Assembly: GCA_021201175.1 (NCBI GenBank)
Contig: JAJQFK010000174.1
Span: 1 to 12,667, forward strand
DNA from: Candidatus Gastranaerophilales bacterium
Lineage (GTDB): Bacteria; Cyanobacteriota; Vampirovibrionia; Gastranaerophilales; Gastranaerophilaceae
Reading direction: 5' to 3'
DNA length: 12,667 bases
Position numbers and translations under genes: made by a program. The notes beneath the pieces were generated by a model, which saw only the letters and a program-made list of their open reading frames with translations, had not been told where the DNA came from and made no database searches. Positions 1 through 7,394 of the stretch are shown in pieces. The first letter of the stretch is position 1. Every line of letters starts with the position of its first letter.

Positions 1-1
1 T

Positions 2-346
2 ACGTTTTTAGAAAATACAATATTAAAATACATGCCTGTTGAAAAAGTTGATACAAAGTATACTCTTGCGGCTGCCGGTAACACTGAGGGAGCTTATTCA
101 TTCAGTCAAATTTATACGCTTAGCGACGGAAGTGCAATTGTAAATATGTTTCAAGATTGCTCTCTTAATTGGGGAAGTTGTATCCAAATATGGTATGATA
201 CAAACGGGTTAAAGAAACCAAACCAGCTTGAAAAAGATGTTTTCAGATTTAAAATAAAGTTTTTGAATGGTGGTCATCGCGGGATTAATGTTTGCGACGA
301 CAGCGACAAGTGCTACGAAAAACATCCTTATGAAGAAAATTCATAA
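2..346 (+). CDS. Prepilin-like (type II secretion/type IV pilin family) protein, C-terminal part
   Basis: The frame is open back to the left edge with no stop, so the ATG at 32 is probably internal and the true start lies outside the window. The visible residues lack the N-terminal methylation helix that would prove a pilin. The C-terminal part has a pattern I associate with prepilin-like proteins of gut Melainabacteria: a Ser/Ala-rich sheet region, then IQIWYDTNGLKKPN followed by KDVFRFKI, in which a D-x-N-G turn precedes a 'pilin-type' final strand. Two cysteine pairs (DCSLNWGSC and VCDDSDKC) could form disulfides, which suits an exported protein. The gene ends 1 base before a strong terminator. 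The family call rests on motif memory. An unrelated secreted protein is possible. Confidence 0.5.
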   Translation, partial: TFLENTILKYMPVEKVDTKYTLAAAGNTEGAYSFSQIYTLSDGSAIVNMFQDCSLNWGSCIQIWYDTNGLKKPNQLEKDVFRFKIKFLNGGHRGINVCDDSDKCYEKHPYEENS

Positions 347-385
347 AAAAAGGGTTTCTGTTTACTTAACAGAAACCCTTTTTTT
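345..385. terminator. Bidirectional rho-independent terminator
   Basis: GGGTTTCTGTT (352-362) pairs perfectly with AACAGAAACCC (368-378) around a 5-base loop. The stem is extended by an A tract (345-351) opposite a T tract (379-385). Either strand therefore gives a hairpin followed by a U run. It sits between the convergent ends of the prepilin-like gene (stop at 346) and the rubrerythrin gene (stop at 392), and serves both. Confidence 0.93.
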
Positions 386-391
386 AATTTA

Positions 392-931
392 TTAATAATT
401 TTTAGCTTTTTCATAGAAATAGCTTTTCGGATGGGCACAAACCGGACAAAGTTCAACAGCTTCTGAACCTTCATAAGAATATCCGCAGTTAGAGCATTCC
501 CAAACTATTTTCTTATCTTTTTTAAAGACATTTCCGTCTTGAAGATTTTTTAGTAATGTAAGGTATCTTTCTTCATGTTCTTTTTCAATTTTTGCCACAT
601 TTTCAAAAAGTAAAGCAATATCTTCAAAGCCTTCTTCTCTTGCTTCTTTTGCAAACTGAGCATACATTTGAGTCCACTCATAGTTTTCACCTTCTGCTGC
701 ATCTTTCAGATTATCAAGAGTAGAAGGGATTTTACCGTCATTTAGCAATTTAAACCATATTTTAGCGTGTTCTTTTTCGTTATTTGCAGTTTCTTCAAAA
801 ATTTTACTTATTTGAACATAGCCATCTTTCTTGGCTTGTGCTGCATAATAGGTATACTTGTTTCTGGCTTCTGATTCTCCTGCAAATGCGGTCATTAAAT
901 TTTTTTCTGTTTTTGATTCTTTTAATTCCAT
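392..931 (-). CDS. rbr: Rubrerythrin (ferritin-like diiron + rubredoxin domain)
   Basis: This is a cytosolic non-haem iron peroxidase that reduces hydrogen peroxide in anaerobes, with electrons arriving through its rubredoxin site. The 179 residues are a normal family length. Residues 1-135 form the four-helix diiron domain. By family correspondence the ligands are E19 (in GESEARNKY), E52 and H55 (in NEKEHAK), E96 and E99 (in KEAREEGF) and E116. Residues 140-179 are a rubredoxin-like knuckle with C146-x2-C149 and C162-x2-C165. The ATG at 931 has a GGAG ribosome binding site six bases upstream. It is the last gene of a leftward operon after glmS and a 53-residue gene, and it ends at the bidirectional terminator. 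The glmS linkage is presumably only co-transcription. Confidence 0.96.
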   Translation of the reverse strand: MELKESKTEKNLMTAFAGESEARNKYTYYAAQAKKDGYVQISKIFEETANNEKEHAKIWFKLLNDGKIPSTLDNLKDAAEGENYEWTQMYAQFAKEAREEGFEDIALLFENVAKIEKEHEERYLTLLKNLQDGNVFKKDKKIVWECSNCGYSYEGSEAVELCPVCAHPKSYFYEKAKNY

Positions 932-945
932 AATATACTCCGGTT

Positions 946-1107
946 CTATTCTATTACTACGGCAAGATTCAAAGTATAATACTCATCATCAAAATCCGTA
1001 ACTGCCCATCTTAAAACATCTAATCCTGTCTTTTTTAGTTCTTTTTCTATATATTCCGATGTAAATTCATCAGGAACTTTTACTTTTACTTCTTTTGTTG
1101 TAATCAT
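946..1107 (-). CDS. Hypothetical 53-residue protein between glmS and rubrerythrin
   Basis: The start ATG (1107-1105) shares one base with the glmS stop codon (TAATG arrangement) and the stop TAG is at 948-946. It begins MITTKEVKVKVP and ends YTLNLAVVIE. The pattern predicts strand, amphipathic helix (EFTSEYIEKELKKTG), then two strands, so it looks like a small folded alpha/beta protein and not noise. No signal peptide, membrane segment or cysteine is seen. No strong ribosome binding site precedes it (only GGTGGA), so translation is probably coupled to glmS. The rubrerythrin gene starts 14 bases after its stop. I do not recognise the family. Its reality is supported by the tight operon packing and coding-like composition. 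Confidence 0.72.
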   Translation of the reverse strand: MITTKEVKVKVPDEFTSEYIEKELKKTGLDVLRWAVTDFDDEYYTLNLAVVIE

Positions 1108-2954
1108 TATTCCACCGTAACTGACTTAGCCAGATTTCTTGGCTGATCAACGTCCTTTCCTAAAAATTCCGCTATATAATATGCCAGAAGCTGTAAAGGT
1201 ACACAAGCAATAACCGGCGACAATATCTCACTCACGGGCGGAATCCTTAAAATAAAATCAAATAAAGATTCCAAATTTTTGTCATCTATAGATGTAAGTG
1301 CTATGAGCTTTGCATTCCGCGCTTTGGCTTCTTCGCTGTTTGACAGTACTTTTTCGTATGTAATTCCGCCGGGAATTAAAATTGACAATACAGGCATGGT
1401 TTCATCAAGCATTGCAATTGGCCCGTGTTTTAATTCACCCGCCGGATATCCGGTTGCATTGATATAGCTTATTTCTTTTAATTTTAATGCTCCTTCATAA
1501 GCCGTTGCAAGGTTTATACCCCGCGCTATATATATAAAATTCTTGTATGAAGAAAACTTTCTTGCACATTTTTGTATGCCGGAAGTATCTGAAAGGATAC
1601 CTTCTATTTTTATCGGCAGTTGGATTAATTCATGTTTGAGTCCTTTTAGATATTTTGAATCTTTAAAACCTTTAATTTCCGCAAGATGTATTGCCAGAAG
1701 ATAAAATGATATTAGCTGTGCGGTATATGATTTTGTTGCCGCAACACTGACTTCTATTCCCGCATTTACATGAATCAAACTATCTGCAAGTCTTGCCATA
1801 TTAGAATCAGGTCGATTTGTAATAATTAGAACATGTGCGTTTTTCTCTTTTGCCTGTTTTATTGCAGTTATTGTATCTGCCGTTTCGCCTGATTGCGAAA
1901 CTCCTATAACTAATGTTGAAGAATCTGTTGTTGTTCTTCGGTATATATATTCGCTTGAAGCTTCTACTTCCGTAGAAATTCCCGAAAATTCTTCTATTAA
2001 ATACTTACCTGCAAGTGCTGCATGCAGAGAAGTGCCGCAGGCTATAATTTGAATTTTATTTAAATTCTTTAAAATATTTTTATCGATATTTACTTCTTTT
2101 AATTCTACCGGTTCATCTATATCATAGAGCTTGCCGTTTAGGACATTTCTAATAACATCGGGTTGTTCATGGATTTCTTTCAGCATAAAATGCTTATAGC
2201 CGAGTTTACTTAAAGCCGCAGGCTCCCATGGAAGTATTTCAACTTTCTTTTTTACAATATTTCCGTTTATATCGGTAACTTTTACATTGTCTTTTGTTAC
2301 AACAGCTATTTCGTTATCTTCAAGATAAACAGTCTTTTTAGTATATTCTATAATTGCCGGAGTATCACTGGCAATAAAGTTTTCACCCTCGCCGATTCCT
2401 ATAAGCATAGGTGCGTGTTTTCTTGCTCCCACTATAACATCCGGAACATCTTTATGAATAACACAAACAGCATAAGCCCCTTGCAGCTTTTTTACGGAAT
2501 TTCTTACAGCTGTTTCAAGATTCTTGCATAAAGAATATTCATCAGCAATCAAATGGGCGATTGTTTCAGTATCTGTTTGAGAACGGAATTTACAGCCTTT
2601 CTTTATTAACTGTTCTCTTAATTCCTTATAATTTTCAATTATGCCGTTATGAACAACAACCAATTTGCCGCAGCTGCATGTATGAGGATGTGCATTAACA
2701 AGCGAAGGACTTCCATGTGTCGCCCACCGTATATGACCTATTCCCATAACAGGATTATTTATTTCACTACGATGGGATTCTAATTCGTTTTTTAGATTGA
2801 TTAATTTCCCGAGAGTTTTAAATATTTTTATATCTTCGCCGTCACGAATTGCCATGCCGGCTGAATCATAGCCTCTATATTCTAAATTAGTAAGTCCTTT
2901 TAACAAAACACTCACAACATCTCTATAACCGGTATAACCAACAATTCCGCACAT
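1107..2954 (-). CDS. glmS: Glutamine--fructose-6-phosphate aminotransferase (isomerizing)
   Basis: GlmS makes glucosamine-6-phosphate from fructose-6-phosphate and glutamine, the first committed step towards UDP-GlcNAc for peptidoglycan and lipid A. The 615 residues match the usual length of about 610. It starts MCGIVGYTG, so Cys2 becomes the N-terminal nucleophile of the class II glutaminase domain. GHIRWATHG, NAHPH and VVHNGIIENY are the expected substrate-site motifs. Two SIS sugar-isomerase domains follow (ACGTSLHA and VSQSGETADT; then ARGINLATAYEGALKLKE and GELKHGPIAM). It ends with the diagnostic DVDQPRNLAKSVTVE. The ATG at 2954 has AGAGG eight bases upstream. It heads a three-gene leftward operon. 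I see no glmS ribozyme in its leader. Confidence 0.98.
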   Translation of the reverse strand: MCGIVGYTGYRDVVSVLLKGLTNLEYRGYDSAGMAIRDGEDIKIFKTLGKLINLKNELESHRSEINNPVMGIGHIRWATHGSPSLVNAHPHTCSCGKLVVVHNGIIENYKELREQLIKKGCKFRSQTDTETIAHLIADEYSLCKNLETAVRNSVKKLQGAYAVCVIHKDVPDVIVGARKHAPMLIGIGEGENFIASDTPAIIEYTKKTVYLEDNEIAVVTKDNVKVTDINGNIVKKKVEILPWEPAALSKLGYKHFMLKEIHEQPDVIRNVLNGKLYDIDEPVELKEVNIDKNILKNLNKIQIIACGTSLHAALAGKYLIEEFSGISTEVEASSEYIYRRTTTDSSTLVIGVSQSGETADTITAIKQAKEKNAHVLIITNRPDSNMARLADSLIHVNAGIEVSVAATKSYTAQLISFYLLAIHLAEIKGFKDSKYLKGLKHELIQLPIKIEGILSDTSGIQKCARKFSSYKNFIYIARGINLATAYEGALKLKEISYINATGYPAGELKHGPIAMLDETMPVLSILIPGGITYEKVLSNSEEAKARNAKLIALTSIDDKNLESLFDFILRIPPVSEILSPVIACVPLQLLAYYIAEFLGKDVDQPRNLAKSVTVE

Positions 2955-3153
2955 ACTATAAACCTCTGTTTCCTAACACAATAGTAAAAATTTTTTCTAT
3001 ATAAAATTCTGAAACTATAAATATAATACCGTATAAAAATTAAAATGATATTAAATTATTATTAAATTTTCCCGAACATATTTCCGATTATTTTATCAAC
3101 ATAAAAACCGTCATTACGCTCTTTTACAAGGATTCTCGAAATTATTATGTAAA

Positions 3154-3165
3154 TTTTTGTAACAA
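3154..3165 (+). promoter_or_regulatory. 12-base motif TTTTTGTAACAA upstream of the small EF-hand-like gene
   Basis: The identical 12-mer occurs at 7780-7791 upstream of the other acidic EF-hand-like gene. The distance from its TTGTAA core to the start codon is almost the same (84 and 80 bases). It could be a -35 element (TTGTAA) or a regulator site. The -10 expected 17 bases downstream is poor here (CTAAAG), so a simple sigma-70 promoter is less clear than for the second copy. The rest of the 2955-3240 gap is AT-rich and must also hold the divergent glmS promoter, which I could not place. Confidence 0.35.
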
Positions 3166-3206
3166 AGATTCTAAAAATCCTAAAGGATGGAGGGAATTTT
3201 GTCGAC

Positions 3207-3248
3207 ATGTACCTTGTGTTACATAACAAAGGAGTGATGTATGAATAA
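3207..3248 (+). CDS. Possible 13-residue leader peptide overlapping the next start
   Basis: ATG at 3207 opens a 13-codon frame (MYLVLHNKGVMYE, stop TAA at 3246-3248) that overlaps the main start at 3241 by eight bases. A strong purine-rich site, GGAGGG (3189-3194), lies 12 bases upstream, which is a rather long spacing. Translation of this frame would pass through the hairpin that covers the downstream ribosome binding site, a layout seen in translational coupling or attenuation. Thirteen codons can arise by chance, so this is only a candidate. Confidence 0.25.
   Translation: MYLVLHNKGVMYE
3212..3234 (+). promoter_or_regulatory. Hairpin masking the ribosome binding site
   Basis: CCTT plus TGTT (3212-3220, with a bulged G at 3216) can pair with AACA plus AAGG (3225-3232) around an ACAT loop. 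The right arm covers most of the AAAGGAG ribosome binding site (3228-3234) of the gene that starts at 3241. With eight pairs and one bulge it is only moderately stable, so a regulatory role is an inference. Confidence 0.35.
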
Positions 3249-3807
3249 TAATAACAATGTACATGTCAATTTCAATTTTGGATCAGCTATTAACAAATTA
3301 AACGGAAAATCTGATTTATACGATTACGATTTTAGTTTTAGCGGGTCTAATGGGGTCGAAAATACATCTATATTTGAATACGAAACAATATCAAAAAGCG
3401 ATTTTATTGATGCTTTATCTCTGGATAGTTCATCAGGAATGTCAGAGGAAAATTTAAGTGTACTTTATGATGTTCTGGCTTCTCAATACAGTGATGAAAA
3501 CGGAAGCCTTACGAATGAAGGATTGGAACTATTGGCTTCTTACGGAACTGCAAAAGGATATAGCACAAGGACTAATGAAATTGATACAGGTGATATCAAT
3601 GCATTTGTTTATGATTTGCAAAATTATGCAAAAAAGAATGATATTGATATAAATGGAGATTTCACCGGAACTGTCGGAACGGCGAATGATAACACCGAAA
3701 CAACAACCAGAGAGGAACCTGAAAGATTCGGAAACAATCGTAACAAAGAACCGGATAGGGGCGGTTTTAGAGATGACGGCAGAAATGCGCCGCCGGAACG
3801 CCGATAA
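3241..3807 (+). CDS. Hypothetical acidic EF-hand-like protein with a charged, disordered tail
   Basis: This 188-residue protein has no recognised family, no cysteine and no signal peptide or membrane segment. The N-terminus is Asn-rich (MNNNNNVHVN). Residues 50-140 contain helix-loop-helix patterns with loops resembling degenerate EF-hands: SDENGSLTNEGL (84-95) and DIDINGDFTG (134-143), where Asp, Asn and Gly fall at the usual places but the final acidic ligand is missing. Residues 150-188 are low-complexity and rich in Glu, Arg, Pro, Gly and Asn, probably disordered. The start ATG has AAAGGAG six bases upstream. It is a single-gene unit with its own leader and terminator. The shared upstream motif links it to the YD-like gene at 7863. 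Function unknown. Calcium binding is speculative. Confidence 0.8.
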   Translation: MNNNNNVHVNFNFGSAINKLNGKSDLYDYDFSFSGSNGVENTSIFEYETISKSDFIDALSLDSSSGMSEENLSVLYDVLASQYSDENGSLTNEGLELLASYGTAKGYSTRTNEIDTGDINAFVYDLQNYAKKNDIDINGDFTGTVGTANDNTETTTREEPERFGNNRNKEPDRGGFRDDGRNAPPERR

Positions 3808-3823
3808 TCTTAATAAACATTAT

Positions 3824-3860
3824 AAAAAAGAGAAAACTTTATTTTGTTTTCTCTTTTTTT
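3824..3860 (+). terminator. Rho-independent terminator after the small EF-hand-like gene
   Basis: A perfect 14-base stem, AAAAAAGAGAAAAC (3824-3837) with its complement at 3846-3859, encloses an 8-base T-rich loop and ends in a T run. It begins 17 bases after the stop codon at 3807, which makes the upstream gene monocistronic and separates it from the der operon. Confidence 0.85.
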
Positions 3861-3883
3861 GTCTTGTGTAGTTACATATACCC

Positions 3884-3912
3884 TTTAATAAAAACTATAT
3901 TTGTATTAAAAT
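3884..3912 (+). promoter_or_regulatory. Weak candidate promoter of the der-plsY-malic enzyme operon
   Basis: A poor -35 (TTTAAT, 3884-3889) lies 17 bases before a good -10 (TAAAAT, 3907-3912), 34 bases before the der GTG. The region is very AT-rich, so chance matches are common. It is listed because a promoter is needed between the terminator at 3860 and der. Confidence 0.3.
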
Positions 3913-3946
3913 AGATATTGTAATTAAAAAACGGCAGGATTAATTT

Positions 3947-5278
3947 GTGGCATATAAACCCATAGTTGCAATAGTAGGAAGACCGAACGTAGGTAAATCT
4001 ACGTTTGTAAACAGACTGCTTGGTGCAAGACATTCAATTGTTGATGATAAAGCAGGTGTTACCCGCGACAGAATATATTTTGATGTTGAATGGATGGAAA
4101 AAGAATTTACGGTCATTGATACGGGCGGTATAATCCCCGGTGATGAAGATGAAATTATGCTAAATATTTATTCACAGGCTAAAATAGCTTGCGAAGAAGC
4201 TGATAAAATAATATTTATAGTTGACGGAAAAGAGGGGATTAATCCTGTTGATTATGATATCGCGAATATTTTGCGAAAAAGCAATAAAGAGGTTTTTCTT
4301 GCTGTTAATAAACTTGATTCTCCTGATAAATTCATTAATATGTCTGAATTCTACGCCCTCGCATTAGGCGACCCCGTAGCAATTTCGGCTTTACACGGTT
4401 CCGGAGGTGTGGGAGATTTACTTGAGGCTGTAACTAAAGATTTTGAATATATTGAAGATGAAGAAGAAAACACCGAAAATATTCGTATTGCGATTGTAGG
4501 TAAGCCCAATGTGGGTAAATCTTCAATTGTAAACGCTCTTTTAAATAAAGAAAGGGTAATAGTTTCAGATATTTCCGGAACTACAAGGGACGCAATAGAC
4601 GCTAAAGTTAAATATGAAGGTGAGGAATTTATTCTGGTTGATACCGCCGGTATCAGAAAAAAATCTAAAGTAGATTGGGGAATAGAAAAATTTGCCGTAG
4701 ACCGTTCTATACGTGCAATAAGAAATTGTGATATCGCCGTTTTAGTTACAGATGCGAAAGAGGGTATCACCGAGCAGGATAAAAAAATTGCAGCAGCAAT
4801 AATTGACGCCGGAAAAGGTATGATTCTTGCAATAAATAAATGGGATTTAATTGAAGATAAACAATCTTCCACGATTAATAAATTTGAAAAATACATAGAA
4901 AACGAATTACCGTTCTTGAATTATGTACCTAAAATATTTATAAGTGCAAAAACAAAACAAAGATTAGTTAGCATATATAAAGTTTCAAAAGAAGTATATG
5001 CTGAATCCGAAAAAAGAATTTCAACTAGTCTGCTAAATAAAGTTATTCTTGACGCTGTATCTATGAATCCGCCTGTAAGTATCAGGGTGAAACGGCTTAA
5101 ATTGTACTATGCGGCTCAGGTTAAAACTCATCCGCCGTCATTTGTTCTGTTTATAAACAGCGAAAAATTACTTAAAGATAATTATATCAAATATCTTGAA
5201 AACAAATTAAGAGAAGCATTCGGATTTAAAGGAAATCCAATTAGAATTAATTCAAAAGAAAAAGGAGAAAAGAAATGA
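3947..5278 (+). CDS. der: Ribosome biogenesis GTPase Der (EngA)
   Basis: Der is an essential double GTPase that assists maturation of the 50S ribosomal subunit. The 443 residues match the family. G domain 1 has P-loop GRPNVGKS (11-18), DTGG (58-61) and NKLD (121-124). After an acidic linker (about 165-178), G domain 2 has GKPNVGKS (185-192), GTTRD (211-215), DTAG (232-235) and NKWD (297-300). The C-terminal KH-like domain covers about 350-435, with the typical PPVSIRVKRLKLYYAAQ. The tail is lysine-rich. The start is GTG at 3947 (giving MAYKPIVAIVG), with a modest AGGA upstream. Its TGA overlaps the plsY ATG by four bases. In many Firmicutes der is followed by plsY and gpsA. Here the third gene is a malic enzyme. 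Confidence 0.98.
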   Translation: MAYKPIVAIVGRPNVGKSTFVNRLLGARHSIVDDKAGVTRDRIYFDVEWMEKEFTVIDTGGIIPGDEDEIMLNIYSQAKIACEEADKIIFIVDGKEGINPVDYDIANILRKSNKEVFLAVNKLDSPDKFINMSEFYALALGDPVAISALHGSGGVGDLLEAVTKDFEYIEDEEENTENIRIAIVGKPNVGKSSIVNALLNKERVIVSDISGTTRDAIDAKVKYEGEEFILVDTAGIRKKSKVDWGIEKFAVDRSIRAIRNCDIAVLVTDAKEGITEQDKKIAAAIIDAGKGMILAINKWDLIEDKQSSTINKFEKYIENELPFLNYVPKIFISAKTKQRLVSIYKVSKEVYAESEKRISTSLLNKVILDAVSMNPPVSIRVKRLKLYYAAQVKTHPPSFVLFINSEKLLKDNYIKYLENKLREAFGFKGNPIRINSKEKGEKK

Positions 5279-5892
5279 TTTCCGTCATAGTAACAAAATT
5301 AATATTTCTTGTAATAATTTCCTATATTATAGGTTCAATACCGACAGGATACATTATAGTAAAAGCAATAAAAGGAATTGATATAAGAACCGTAGGTTCG
5401 GGTTCAACGGGAGCGACCAATGTAAAAAGGGTTTTAGGGAAAAAATGGTTTTTCATCGTTATGTTTATAGATGCGTTGAAAGGTGCTTTACCTGTTATGT
5501 ATGCTCATAGATATTTAAATTTTGTTGATGAACTTAACGGATTATCTCCGGTACTTGCGGGTCTTGGCGCAATTATAGGTCACAGCAAATCGGTATTTTT
5601 AAAATTTACCGGCGGGAAATCCGTTGCAACCGGTGTCGGAGTACTAATAGGGCTTTGTTGGCAAGCAGGTTTGAGTGTCGCTCTCATCTGGGGTATTATT
5701 ACATATATTTCAAAATATGTTTCACTCGGGTCTGTTATTGCAATATCCTTGTCCCCTATAATTATTTATGCATTTAACCAAAATTTATATTACGTTGGTT
5801 TCGCGGCAATTTGCGCTGTATACGTTGTAATTATGCATAAACCAAATATAATTAGGCTTCTTGAAGGAAAAGAAAATAAAGTAAGAAAATAA
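5275..5892 (+). CDS. plsY: Glycerol-3-phosphate acyltransferase PlsY
   Basis: PlsY is an integral membrane enzyme that transfers an acyl group from acyl-phosphate (made by PlsX) to glycerol-3-phosphate, giving lysophosphatidic acid, the first step of phospholipid synthesis. The 205 residues are normal and contain about five to seven hydrophobic segments. Conserved loops are present: GSIPTGY (20-26), VGSGSTGATNVKR (40-52), GHSKSVFLKFTGGKSVATG (102-120) and HKPNIIRLLEGKENK near the end. The Ser in GGKSVATG, rather than Gly, resembles cyanobacterial PlsY. It starts at an ATGA overlap with der behind an AAGGAG site, and its stop shares one base with the malic enzyme start (TAATG). Confidence 0.97.
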   Translation: MISVIVTKLIFLVIISYIIGSIPTGYIIVKAIKGIDIRTVGSGSTGATNVKRVLGKKWFFIVMFIDALKGALPVMYAHRYLNFVDELNGLSPVLAGLGAIIGHSKSVFLKFTGGKSVATGVGVLIGLCWQAGLSVALIWGIITYISKYVSLGSVIAISLSPIIIYAFNQNLYYVGFAAICAVYVVIMHKPNIIRLLEGKENKVRK

Positions 5893-7394
5893 TGGCAAAG
5901 TTTAACGGAATAAAAATTGTTTCAAAAGTGGAGGTTAACGATAAAAATGCCCTTTCTATCGTTTATACTCCCGGAGTAGCGGCGGCATGCCTGAAAATCA
6001 AGGAAAATCTTCAAGCCTCCTGGGATTATACAAACAGAGAGAACTCCCTTGCAGTTATTTCTTTTGATTATAATAAATCACTGGAACGGGCTATTTTTCT
6101 TAAAAGTTCGCTTGGAATTGACGCATATCCTTTTGAAATATCTTCTGATAAACCTGAAAAAATAAAAATGATTGTCGAAAATATAGAACCTTCTTTTGGT
6201 GCGGCGGATTTGAGTTTAATTTCTGATTATGTTAAAAATATTAATTTTGAAGTAACAATTCCGGTTCTTAAAGAAAATACAGCGGATTTAAAAGAGTTTT
6301 TCTTATGTATTTCAAAAAATATACTAATGTTTAAATATGAAGATTTAACAGGGGATATAAATGAGAAATCACTTCAATTAAGAAAACTCGCCGGCGGAGT
6401 TATTGAAACTGAACTTACACAGGAAAAGCAACCTAAACCCGTTGCTATAATTTCAGATGGGAGTGCAGTTTTAGGATTGGGCGATATAAAAGGATATGCA
6501 GGACTTCCCGTTATGGAAGGAAAAGCTGTATTATTTCAGGAATTAGGCGAAGTAAGTGCCCTGCCTCTTTGTTTAAAAACTCAAAATACAGATGAAATAA
6601 TAGAAATTGTCTTACTTCTTCAAAATTCTTTTTCAGGAGTTAATCTTGAAGATATAAAAGCGCCGAGATGTTTTGAGGTAGAAAATAAATTAATTGAAAA
6701 ATCACAAATCCCGATTTTTCATGATGACCAGCATGGAACAGCGATTGTTGTTTTAGCGGCTTTATTAAACTCGCTTTATATTGTAAAGAAAAATATCGAG
6801 GATGTGAAAATTACATTTTCCGGTGCCGGTGCTGCTGCTATTGCGGTATGTAAACTTTTAATCTCTGCCGGTGCTAAAAATATTACTATGTTTGATATCG
6901 ACGGAGCTGTTTATAAAGATAGAGAACAGAATAACTTTGCCCATGATGAAATTAGTAATTATACTAATTTGAACGGATTTAAGGGTAGTTTAAAAGAAGG
7001 AATAAAAAACTCCGATGTATTTATAGGATTAAGTGCGCCAAACCTTTTAGATGAAGAAATGATAAAATCAATGGCAAAAAATCCGGTAATTTTTGCACTG
7101 GCAAATCCAACTCCGGAAATATTGCCGGAGTTAGCAAAAAAATACGGTGCTTTTATTGCAGCCTCCGGACGAAGTGATTTTCCTAATCAAATAAATAATT
7201 CTCTTGTTTTTCCGGGGTTATTTAACGGTGTTTTAAAACATAATATAAAAAAGATAACTGATGACATAAAACTAAATTGTGCTTTTGCATTGGCGTCACT
7301 GGTAAAAGAAAATGAATTAACTCCTGAATATATATTGCCTGATGCCTTAGATAGCCGGGTACCGGCTGTTATATCAAATAATGTAAAAATTTAG
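5892..7394 (+). CDS. Malic enzyme (malate dehydrogenase, decarboxylating) with an inserted degenerate malic-domain repeat
   Basis: It probably converts malate to pyruvate and CO2 with reduction of NAD(P). Motifs of the bacterial family are intact: Y25 in VYTPGVA, K211 in MEGKAVLF, metal ligands E253-D254 (NLEDIKAPRCFEVE) and D278/D279 (FHDDQHGTAI), nucleotide loop SGAGAAAIA (310-318), ANPTPEI and ASGRSDFPNQINN. Family members without extra domains have about 390 residues and this has 500. The excess is a segment at about 52-182, inserted between WDYT and ISDGSAVLGLGD. It aligns to residues 183-304 of the same protein but lacks the catalytic residues (see findings). There is no N-terminal ACT domain of the kind I recall on cyanobacterial enzymes. 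It is the third gene of the operon, with start overlapping the plsY stop and only a weak ribosome binding site, so it is coupled. NAD versus NADP preference cannot be read. Confidence 0.93.
   Translation: MAKFNGIKIVSKVEVNDKNALSIVYTPGVAAACLKIKENLQASWDYTNRENSLAVISFDYNKSLERAIFLKSSLGIDAYPFEISSDKPEKIKMIVENIEPSFGAADLSLISDYVKNINFEVTIPVLKENTADLKEFFLCISKNILMFKYEDLTGDINEKSLQLRKLAGGVIETELTQEKQPKPVAIISDGSAVLGLGDIKGYAGLPVMEGKAVLFQELGEVSALPLCLKTQNTDEIIEIVLLLQNSFSGVNLEDIKAPRCFEVENKLIEKSQIPIFHDDQHGTAIVVLAALLNSLYIVKKNIEDVKITFSGAGAAAIAVCKLLISAGAKNITMFDIDGAVYKDREQNNFAHDEISNYTNLNGFKGSLKEGIKNSDVFIGLSAPNLLDEEMIKSMAKNPVIFALANPTPEILPELAKKYGAFIAASGRSDFPNQINNSLVFPGLFNGVLKHNIKKITDDIKLNCAFALASLVKENELTPEYILPDALDSRVPAVISNNVKI

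Noticed and set aside
2955..3060. glmS riboswitch/ribozyme upstream of glmS
   Set aside because: The leader is plain AT-rich sequence and I cannot find the conserved ribozyme core or its pseudoknots.
3653..3871. Out-of-frame ORF running through the end of the small EF-hand-like gene and its terminator
   Set aside because: It overlaps the real gene in another frame and translates the terminator hairpin, giving a non-natural Phe/Lys-rich end.
4351..4896. 181-codon open frame antisense to der
   Set aside because: It lies entirely within the strongly conserved der coding sequence on the other strand, has no ribosome binding site, and its Ser/Ile/Leu-rich product mirrors der codons.
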